Below, in pieces: positions 1 to 5,259 of a stretch of 5,259 bases of DNA (positions are counted from its first letter, which is position 1; every line of letters starts with the position of its first letter). Position numbers and translations under genes: made by a program. The notes below the pieces were generated by a model. It saw nothing but the letters and a program-made list of their open reading frames with translations. It did not search any database and was not told the origin of the DNA. The stretch covers positions 1 through 5,259 of the forward strand of contig JAGXRU010000249.1 of assembly GCA_018335765.1 (NCBI GenBank), written 5' to 3'. Source of the stretch: Alkaliphilus sp. Its GTDB lineage: Bacteria > Bacillota > Clostridia > Peptostreptococcales > Thermotaleaceae.

Positions 1-1620
1 ATATTCAAAATTTGTTATGCACTTTCTTACTTTAAGTATAGACGAAGGACTCATACTAAATTCATCTAGCCCAAAGCCCAAAAGCACTGGGGTTAATCTC
101 GTATCTCCTGCCATTTCTCCGCACATACCCACCCATTTTCCTTCTTTGTGAGCATTGTCTATTACATTTTTTATAAGCCTTAGAACAGCAGGGTTAAAAG
201 GGTCGTATAGATATGAAATTTTTTGATTCATTCTATCCACAGCTACAGTATACTGGATTAAGTCATTGGTACCAATACTAAAAAAGTCAACTTCCTTTGC
301 CAAAATGTCAGATATTACTGCCGCAGAAGGAATTTCTATCATGATTCCAAGCTCTATATCCTCGCTAACCTCTATTTTTTCTTTTATTAATTCTTGTTTT
401 ACTTCCCATGTTATGGCCTTTGCCTCTCTAAGTTCCTCCAAGCCTGATATCATAGGAAACATGATCTTTAAATTTCCATAGACAGATGCTCTAAGCAGCG
501 CCCTAAGCTGAGTCTTGAAAATATCCTTTCTGTCTAAACATAATCTTATGGCTCTATAGCCTAAGAAGGGATTCATTTCTTCATCAATAGATAAGTAGGA
601 CAGCTTCTTATCCCCACCTATATCAAGAGTTCTTATTACAACAGGTTTGCCCCTCATTCCTTCTAATACAGCTTTATATGCATTGAATTGTTCTTCCTCC
701 GATGGGAAATTTTCCTTATTCATATATAAAAACTCAGTTCTGAATAAACCGATTCCTTCGCCACCATTTTTAAGTACACCCAATACATTGTCAGGAGTTC
801 CGATATTTCCAGCCAACTCCACTTTTCTGCCGTCAATAGTTATTGATTCTGTATCCATCAGCTTTTTTAATTCCTGCTTTGCTTGCTCATTTTTCTCATG
901 CTTATCCTTATATCTCTGGAGAGTTTCAATATCCGGATTTATAATAACCAAACCTTCATCGCCATCTATAATTAAAAGATCGCCTTCTTTGACAACTTCA
1001 GAAATATTACCTAAGCCTACCACCGCAGGAATCTCAAGAGAACGAGCCATGATAGCTGAATGTGATGTGCTTCCTCCTATATCAGTAACTATTCCTAAAA
1101 CCTTTTCATGATCCATTTGTGCTGTATCCGATGGAGTCAAATCCTTTGTCACAATAATGCATTTGTCTTCTAAATCTGATATCGATCTATGCACTACTCC
1201 TAAAAGATTATTCAATAATCTCTTACCTATATCTCTGATATCAGCCGCTCTCTCCCTCATATACTCATTATCCATTTGTTCGAAAATAGAGACGAATGTT
1301 TCTACAGTGGACTTGACGGCAAATTCGGCATTCAGACTTTCATTTTTAATTTTGCCTTCAATTTCACCGATTAATTCTGGGTCATCTAGCATCAATAAAT
1401 GAGCTTCAAATATCTCAGCATTATCCTTACCCATCTTATTTTCTGTAATTTTTTTTACATTGGATAACTGTTCTCTTGAAAGTTTTAACGCCGCATGCAA
1501 GCTATCTATTTCTTTTGGAACATTCTCAATGTTTTTCTTTTCAATATTATATTTTACTTCCTTTAATACTAAAGCCTTGCAAATTGATACCCCTGATGAA
1601 GCAGCAATCCCCTTGAACAT
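1..1620 (-). CDS. ptsI: PTS Enzyme I (phosphoenolpyruvate-protein phosphotransferase), C-terminus cut by window edge
   Basis: Cytoplasmic Enzyme I takes phosphate from PEP onto a histidine and passes it to HPr, the first step of the PTS. The frame is open from the ATG at 1620 to the window edge, giving 540 residues. Family members have about 575, so roughly 35 C-terminal residues and the stop lie outside. Visible landmarks, in order: N-terminal MFKGIAASSG; the phospho-histidine motif GGSTSHSAIMAR with His187; PEP-binding arginines Arg294 (GLFRTEFLYM) and Arg330 (IRTLDIGGDK); IMIEIPSAA; SIGTNDLIQYT with Asn452; and catalytic acid Cys500 in MCGEMAGD. Each key residue sits two positions before its E. 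coli EI counterpart (189, 296, 332, 454, 502), so the protein is collinear and intact. It starts 18 nt after HPr, behind a very strong Shine-Dalgarno site, and is probably translationally coupled to it. I see no frameshift. The family call is very secure. Confidence 0.97.
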   Translation of the reverse strand, partial: MFKGIAASSGVSICKALVLKEVKYNIEKKNIENVPKEIDSLHAALKLSREQLSNVKKITENKMGKDNAEIFEAHLLMLDDPELIGEIEGKIKNESLNAEFAVKSTVETFVSIFEQMDNEYMRERAADIRDIGKRLLNNLLGVVHRSISDLEDKCIIVTKDLTPSDTAQMDHEKVLGIVTDIGGSTSHSAIMARSLEIPAVVGLGNISEVVKEGDLLIIDGDEGLVIINPDIETLQRYKDKHEKNEQAKQELKKLMDTESITIDGRKVELAGNIGTPDNVLGVLKNGGEGIGLFRTEFLYMNKENFPSEEEQFNAYKAVLEGMRGKPVVIRTLDIGGDKKLSYLSIDEEMNPFLGYRAIRLCLDRKDIFKTQLRALLRASVYGNLKIMFPMISGLEELREAKAITWEVKQELIKEKIEVSEDIELGIMIEIPSAAVISDILAKEVDFFSIGTNDLIQYTVAVDRMNQKISYLYDPFNPAVLRLIKNVIDNAHKEGKWVGMCGEMAGDTRLTPVLLGFGLDEFSMSPSSILKVRKCITNFEY

Positions 1621-1641
1621 AAATAACCCTCCTCCTCCCTA
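1621..1641 (-). promoter_or_regulatory. Strong Shine-Dalgarno of ptsI overlapping the HPr stop codon
   Basis: On the minus strand the HPr stop TAG runs directly into GGGAGGAGGAGGG, a purine run with tandem GGA units. It ends 6 nt before the ATG at 1620. The run offers more than one register for 16S rRNA pairing. Its overlap with the upstream stop suggests HPr and EI translation are coupled. Confidence 0.85.
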
Positions 1642-1905
1642 TAATTCACCTTCAATTAAGCTCTGTAGTTTGCTTATTACCATGTCCTCATCTTCACCAT
1701 CGGCTATGATTGTAATAACATCTCCTTCGGCAGCAGCCATTTTCATTAAAGACAAAATACTTTTAGCGGCATATTCCTTGGATTCATCGCCGTTTTTTAT
1801 GATATTTATTTTCGATTTGAAAGTTGAAGCCGTATTTACAAAAATCGAAGCTGGTCTTGCATGAAGACCCTCTTTATTTTTGATAGTTACACTAACCTTT
1901 TTCAC
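1639..1905 (-). CDS. ptsH: PTS phosphocarrier protein HPr
   Basis: HPr is the small cytoplasmic phosphocarrier between Enzyme I and the sugar-specific EIIA. From the GTG at 1905 it is 88 residues, the usual HPr length. This start puts the phosphorylated histidine of the GLHARPAS motif exactly at His15. An in-frame TTG at 1923 would add six residues, but it lies upstream of the Shine-Dalgarno AGAGGTG, which is spaced 6 nt from the GTG, so I reject it. The regulatory-serine helix is recognisable as AAKSILSLM, with Ser49 matching Ser46 of B. subtilis HPr. The shift comes from three extra residues in the loop after Asn38-Gly39. His15 present means a PTS-competent HPr rather than a Crh-type protein. 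The motif suggests control by HPr kinase/phosphorylase, which is an inference. It lies between the dehydrogenase and EI, in the common H-I order. Confidence 0.96.
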   Translation of the reverse strand: MKKVSVTIKNKEGLHARPASIFVNTASTFKSKINIIKNGDESKEYAAKSILSLMKMAAAEGDVITIIADGEDEDMVISKLQSLIEGEL

Positions 1906-1920
1906 GCTATACACCTCTTT
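1906..1920 (-). promoter_or_regulatory. Ribosome binding site that fixes the GTG start of HPr
   Basis: Minus-strand AAAGAGGTG followed by TATAGC and then GTG: a good Shine-Dalgarno at 6 nt spacing. It supports the GTG at 1905 over the upstream in-frame TTG at 1923. Confidence 0.85.
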
Positions 1921-1946
1921 CAATCTTTGTCATATTGGCTATATCT

Positions 1947-1975
1947 ATACTATATTAATTTGTTATAATTTTCAA
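1947..1975 (-). promoter_or_regulatory. Possible weak internal promoter ahead of ptsHI
   Basis: On the minus strand, TTGAAA (1975-1970; one mismatch to the -35 consensus) is followed by either TATAGT (1954-1949, 15 nt spacing) or TAGTAT (1952-1947, 17 nt spacing). Neither pairs good spacing with a good -10. The site overlaps the dehydrogenase's 3' end in very AT-rich DNA, where such matches arise by chance. It is listed because this is the longest gap in the operon and HPr/EI would plausibly need extra expression. Confidence 0.18.
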
Positions 1976-3215
1976 GCAAATATTTTTCAGCCTCCGCTGA
2001 CCATAAGCCTTTATACTTTTTAGTAATCTCTGCTAATCCTGCATAGACTGCATCTTCTTTTCCTTTTTCCTCAAATTCGTCTATGGCTGTCAATTCCATA
2101 TCCAGGTGTGTATATATGAGCTTCTTACCTCCTGGGATCTTAGGCAAGTTTAGAGTAGTATCTGCCACAGCGTTTAATCCGCCGATGTGGGTCACCATCA
2201 CCCCTGGATTGATCAATTTCTGTGCTGACATTAGCAATGACTCCTTCATGTCATCTGTGTTTCCACCGGTAGTTCCTATCAAATGAGTTCCGGCATAATG
2301 AACATTATAAAAATTTATTTCAGCTAAAAAATTAGTGTCCGTCGGTCCTGCAAAAAAGTTTAGACAGCCATCTCTACCTAAATACTTATCTGCATCCTCA
2401 ACAATTTCCTTTACCGGAGCATAGACGAATACATCATCAAACCCCGTTCCATTCGTAAGGCTCATTACATATTCTCTTGAATTCTCAACATTTTTTGTGT
2501 TCACAAATAATAATTCAATGCCATTTTTCTTAGCCTCTTCTGCTGTAAATAGTGATCTTGCCCTCTCAATTCTGGCTTCATCAATATCGGTAACCACTAA
2601 AATGCTCGGCTTTTTATCCCTATGCATAATATAGTCTATTGCTCCTAACCCCATCGGACCGCAACCTGCTAAAAGCGCCATTTTTCCGCCCTCTACTATT
2701 TCCATAGTATGCTCATATTTTCCAGGGACTGTATGGAAAGAAGCATGGAATGCACCTATAATACATGACATCGGCTCGGCTAGTGATGCTTCATAGAAGG
2801 ATTCTCCATCATAGGGCAGTAAACAGCCTAGTTCCATCACTTCCTGAGGAATAATTGTGTGCGTGCAGTTTCCACCAAAATAATTATATGAATACCCTGG
2901 TGAATTCATACTTCCTTTGTAGTTCAGTGCCGGTTGTATGGCAAATTTGTCCCCAGCTTTGAATTGATGCTGCCACTTTTCACCAACCTCTACAATCACT
3001 CCTGCAAATTCATGTCCAATAATAATCGGATTTTCTGATACATCTGCAGGAACTCTCTTATGCTTTTCCCCCAGAGAAACCGCCTTATATGTCGACATGC
3101 ATATGCTGTCGGTAATAACTTTAACTAGTATTTCGTCATCCTTTATCTGTGGCAATTCAAATTCTTCCAACCTTAAATCATTTGCTCCATATAATCTTAC
3201 TGCTTTAGTTTTCAT
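1950..3215 (-). CDS. Zinc-dependent medium-chain dehydrogenase, L-sorbose-1-phosphate reductase type; probable hexitol-phosphate dehydrogenase
   Basis: A 421-residue cytoplasmic MDR-superfamily oxidoreductase that I recognise as the SorE (L-sorbose-1-phosphate reductase) type. SorE interconverts L-sorbose 1-phosphate and D-glucitol 6-phosphate. The N-terminal catalytic domain carries likely zinc ligands Cys39 (SICMSTYK), His68-Glu69 (GHEFAG) and Glu147 (SLAEPMS). The nucleotide domain starts with LLAGCGPMGLG (about 181-191). Asp210 at the end of the second strand (VVTDIDEAR) suggests NAD(H) rather than NADP(H). The four-cysteine structural zinc lobe of classical alcohol dehydrogenases is missing: residues 90-117 contain only Cys117. 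The ATG at 3215 follows AGGTGG at 8 nt spacing; a GTG at 3227 lies inside that Shine-Dalgarno and is rejected. With a mannitol-type permease and a 1-phosphofructokinase upstream, the likely substrate is mannitol 1-phosphate, oxidised next to the phosphate to give fructose 1-phosphate. That substrate is inferred. Glucitol 6-phosphate is the main alternative. Confidence 0.85.
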   Translation of the reverse strand: MKTKAVRLYGANDLRLEEFELPQIKDDEILVKVITDSICMSTYKAVSLGEKHKRVPADVSENPIIIGHEFAGVIVEVGEKWQHQFKAGDKFAIQPALNYKGSMNSPGYSYNYFGGNCTHTIIPQEVMELGCLLPYDGESFYEASLAEPMSCIIGAFHASFHTVPGKYEHTMEIVEGGKMALLAGCGPMGLGAIDYIMHRDKKPSILVVTDIDEARIERARSLFTAEEAKKNGIELLFVNTKNVENSREYVMSLTNGTGFDDVFVYAPVKEIVEDADKYLGRDGCLNFFAGPTDTNFLAEINFYNVHYAGTHLIGTTGGNTDDMKESLLMSAQKLINPGVMVTHIGGLNAVADTTLNLPKIPGGKKLIYTHLDMELTAIDEFEEKGKEDAVYAGLAEITKKYKGLWSAEAEKYLLENYNKLI

Positions 3216-3229
3216 ATATTCAACCACCT
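3216..3229 (-). promoter_or_regulatory. Ribosome binding site that fixes the dehydrogenase start
   Basis: Minus-strand AGGTGG (3229-3224), then 8 nt, then ATG at 3215. The alternative GTG at 3227 is part of the Shine-Dalgarno itself, so the shorter 421-residue protein is preferred. Confidence 0.8.
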
Positions 3230-3248
3230 TTTTGTTTTATGCATTGTT

Positions 3249-4178
3249 TTATACATAACGAAACCTGACCTTTTCTTCGAGTTCCTTTATGATATGAAGC
3301 TCTCCTGGTACAGTACCTGAAGTCATGACACTAGCAGCGCTAGCTGCTGTAGCTAGGACAATGGCTTTTTCTAATGAATATTCCTTGTGGACTGATAATG
3401 CCAAAGCTGCAACCATCGCGTCACCAGCTCCTACAGTGCTTATCACATCTACTTTCAAGCCCTCTACTATAACCGTTTTTTCCTTTGTCAAAATAATTGA
3501 GCCTTCAGCACCTAGCGATATGACAATGATCTCAACACCATGGTCAAATATTTTTTTCGCAGTCTCTATAGCTTCATCAACGCTTGTGATTTTCTTATTA
3601 AACAGTCGCTCCAACTCATGAATATTTGGCTTTACCAAGTATGGTCCTGCCTCAATACCTTGTTTTAAAAGCTCCCCATCTGCATCCAGTAATGTTTTAA
3701 CGCCTTTTTCCTTTGCTTTCAGAATTAGATCTTTGTAAACATCACTATTTACATTACTAGGGACACTCCCCGACAAAACCAAAACACTTTTTTCTTTAAG
3801 CGTATTCAGAATTTTATGCTTCACTTCATCTAGATCTTGTCGAGATACATCCGGTCCCTTCTCATTAACATCTGTATTTGTATTTTTCGTTCTGTCCACA
3901 ATCTTTATATTGGTTCTTGTTTCACCCTCTACAAATACAAAATCATTCTCAATTTTAAGATTATCTAATTGTCCTTTAATATACTGTCCTGATTCTCCTG
4001 CTAAAATGCCTATTGCCTTGCTTTCAGCTTCCAAAACACGCAGCACCTTAGATACATTTATCCCTTTTCCACCACAATCTAATCTATTTGAAGATACTCT
4101 ATTCACACTGTTAACCTTAAAATCATTTATCTCTATTGTTTTGTCAACAGCAGGATTTAAAGTTAAAGTAATAATCAT
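3249..4178 (-). CDS. fruK: PfkB-family sugar-phosphate kinase, probable 1-phosphofructokinase
   Basis: A 309-residue ribokinase/PfkB-family kinase, the normal length for FruK, which phosphorylates fructose 1-phosphate to fructose 1,6-bisphosphate with ATP. Visible features: N-terminal MIITLTLNPAVDKTI; first PfkB signature GGKGINVS (36-43); substrate-lid segment TRTNIKI (87-93); NEKGP (105-109); the SGSVP turn (136-140); and the anion-hole/catalytic motif GAGDAM with base Asp253. The ATG at 4178 has AGAGGTG 5 nt upstream. A TTG at 4199 would add seven residues encoded across that Shine-Dalgarno and is rejected. It lies 31 nt after the permease gene and 33 nt before the dehydrogenase. The TRTNIK-type motif and PTS context favour fructose-1-phosphate kinase. 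Tagatose-6-phosphate kinase (LacC), a close relative, cannot be excluded from sequence alone, but no tagatose aldolase or galactose genes are visible. The gene symbol reflects family, not proven activity. Confidence 0.88.
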   Translation of the reverse strand: MIITLTLNPAVDKTIEINDFKVNSVNRVSSNRLDCGGKGINVSKVLRVLEAESKAIGILAGESGQYIKGQLDNLKIENDFVFVEGETRTNIKIVDRTKNTNTDVNEKGPDVSRQDLDEVKHKILNTLKEKSVLVLSGSVPSNVNSDVYKDLILKAKEKGVKTLLDADGELLKQGIEAGPYLVKPNIHELERLFNKKITSVDEAIETAKKIFDHGVEIIVISLGAEGSIILTKEKTVIVEGLKVDVISTVGAGDAMVAALALSVHKEYSLEKAIVLATAASAASVMTSGTVPGELHIIKELEEKVRFRYV

Positions 4179-4190
4179 GGATTCACCTCT
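4179..4190 (-). promoter_or_regulatory. Ribosome binding site that fixes the kinase start
   Basis: Minus-strand AGAGGTG (4190-4184), then AATCC, then ATG at 4178. The kinase core sequence (MIITLTLNP) begins at this ATG, as in other family members. Confidence 0.8.
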
Positions 4191-4209
4191 GTTCTTCAAT
4201 TTGTACTGT

Positions 4210-5259
4210 TTATACTGTTTCTAACGTGAAAGCATTGTAAATTTCATCCACATTTTTCGTGCTATTAAGCCCTTCTATATGATCGTCATCTTCAAGGGCA
4301 GTAGCAATATTGGATAATATATTCAAATGTTCATTTCCTACAGCGGCTATACCGATTAGCAAGCATACCTTTTCTTCGCCAAAAGACACACCTTCCGGGA
4401 ATTGTAGTACAACCATGCCTGATTTTTTGATGTTATCCTTTGCTTTTCCGACTCCATGGGGAATTGCTACACCCTTTCCGATATAGGTGCTCAGTTGTTC
4501 TTCTCTTAAAAGCATTGCCTCGACATATTCAGGGTCCACATATCCGCTGTCTACCAACAGTTGTCCTGCCATTTTTATTGCTTCTTCTTTCTCTATATTT
4601 TTTAAACCCAGCTTAATATTCGATTTCTTTAGTATGTTATTTTCTTCAACCTTACTGCTATCCACTATATCAGATGCTATGTTTTTGCTTTGCAGTCTTG
4701 CAATTAAACGATCTAATTCAGGATCATTAAAATAATCCTTAATTGATATATGTTCAGCGTTTTTGGCTGCTGATTTTGCTCTGACTGACAAATTTTCATG
4801 GGTTATGACAAGCTCTGCCCAATGTGGTATTTCTTCTATCGACGTATTAATTACTTCAATATCAAACCCAGCATTTCTTAATTTTGATTTGAAGCTTGTG
4901 GCAGCCATGGCACTAGAACCCATTCCTGCATCACATGCAAAGACTATGTTGCTAACCGTTAGCTTTGATTTTGTTCCCTTTAACTCCTGCACCTTTTGTT
5001 TTGCATCTCTTAATTCACTTTCATCTTGTTCTGCACTTGATCTCTTTATGAAATAGGATCCTACCAAGAAACTGACAGCTGTTGATACTATTACACCTAT
5101 TATTACGGCCGCAAATCCGCCCTTTGGTGTCATGGCTAACAATGCAAATATGCTTCCTGGTGACGGTGTCGCCACTAAGCCTGCTCCCATTACGCTAAAG
5201 GTCAGTACCCCGCTCGCTCCTCCTGCTATTACTGCTAACAACAATACCGGCTTCATCAA
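4210..5259 (-). CDS. mtlA: PTS mannitol-family permease EIICBA, C-terminal 349 residues (start outside window)
   Basis: Membrane permease that imports a hexitol, most likely mannitol, and phosphorylates it. The window holds the end of EIIC plus complete EIIB and EIIA domains on one chain. EIIC (1-73 of the fragment) shows the conserved GLVATPSPGS and LLAMTPKGGF segments and a last hydrophobic helix (about 51-71). A charged linker (72-101) follows. EIIB (103-190) has NIVFACDAGMGSSAM with phospho-cysteine Cys109. EIIA (about 206-349) has GVAIPHGV with phospho-histidine His268, plus GNEHLNIL. Cys-to-His spacing and the length after the histidine resemble E. coli MtlA (Cys384, His554, 637 residues), so about 275 residues are probably missing upstream. 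The first visible codon, TTG at 5259, is internal. The stop is 31 nt before the kinase. Family membership is very secure; mannitol itself is inferred, and a related polyol is possible. Confidence 0.95.
   Translation of the reverse strand: MMKPVLLLAVIAGGASGVLTFSVMGAGLVATPSPGSIFALLAMTPKGGFAAVIIGVIVSTAVSFLVGSYFIKRSSAEQDESELRDAKQKVQELKGTKSKLTVSNIVFACDAGMGSSAMAATSFKSKLRNAGFDIEVINTSIEEIPHWAELVITHENLSVRAKSAAKNAEHISIKDYFNDPELDRLIARLQSKNIASDIVDSSKVEENNILKKSNIKLGLKNIEKEEAIKMAGQLLVDSGYVDPEYVEAMLLREEQLSTYIGKGVAIPHGVGKAKDNIKKSGMVVLQFPEGVSFGEEKVCLLIGIAAVGNEHLNILSNIATALEDDDHIEGLNSTKNVDEIYNAFTLETV

Noticed and set aside
647..1111. Open frame of 154 codons on the plus strand
   Set aside because: It is antisense to the Enzyme I region holding the active-site histidine and PEP-binding arginine. 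Its translation is serine/proline-rich with no recognisable motif. The same applies to the other plus-strand frames, such as 266-481, 1157-1402, 1460-1864, 3325-3621, 3910-4224 and 4763-5056.
1..1620. Possible broken Enzyme I gene, since no stop codon is seen
   Set aside because: I read the frame codon by codon from 1620 to 1. It has no internal stop, and all catalytic residues keep a constant offset from E. coli EI. The missing end is simply the window edge.
1906..1923. Longer HPr start at TTG 1923
   Set aside because: The extra residues are encoded by the Shine-Dalgarno itself. The GTG at 1905 gives the standard 88-residue HPr with His at position 15.
4179..4209. Possible terminator or attenuator in the gaps between operon genes
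   Set aside because: I looked at the gaps 4179-4209, 3216-3248, 1906-1949 and 1621-1638. None contains a GC-rich hairpin followed by a T run on the minus strand. They look like simple operon spacers with ribosome sites.
4226..4242. A cre-like sequence (TGAAAGCATTGTAAA) that might bind CcpA
   Set aside because: It lacks the central CG of the cre consensus, has a poor right half, and lies in the 3' coding end of the permease gene rather than near a promoter.

Overview
The window is an AT-rich stretch in which all real coding sequence lies on the minus strand. It reads as one tight operon of a phosphoenolpyruvate:sugar phosphotransferase system (PTS). Strong purine-rich Shine-Dalgarno sites, a GTG start, a PfkB-type 1-phosphofructokinase and an HPr with a regulatory-serine motif point to a low-GC Gram-positive, most likely an anaerobic clostridium-like Firmicute. 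That placement is an inference from sequence style.

In transcription order (right to left) the genes are: the C-terminal part of a mannitol-family permease EIICBA (5259-4210, its N-terminus outside the window); a 1-phosphofructokinase-like PfkB kinase (4178-3249); a zinc-dependent medium-chain dehydrogenase of the L-sorbose-1-phosphate reductase type (3215-1950); HPr (1905-1639); and PTS Enzyme I (1620-1, its last ~35 residues outside the window). Gaps between genes are 31, 33, 44 and 18 nt. Each internal gene has a clear ribosome binding site. I see no RNA gene, mobile element, repeat array, CRISPR or intrinsic terminator, and no gene-free stretch longer than 44 nt.

The genes form a nearly self-contained uptake and catabolism module. 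The phosphoryl relay is visible residue by residue: PEP to EI His187, HPr His15, EIIA His268 and EIIB Cys109 (both numbered within the visible fragment), then the hexitol. The kinase and dehydrogenase suggest how the imported hexitol phosphate is used. A SorE-type enzyme oxidises the carbon next to the phosphorylated one, which would turn mannitol 1-phosphate into fructose 1-phosphate. The 1-phosphofructokinase could then make fructose 1,6-bisphosphate. This would bypass the classical mannitol-1-phosphate 5-dehydrogenase (MtlD), which is not in the window. The route is my inference and the most interesting point here; the individual families are familiar ones.
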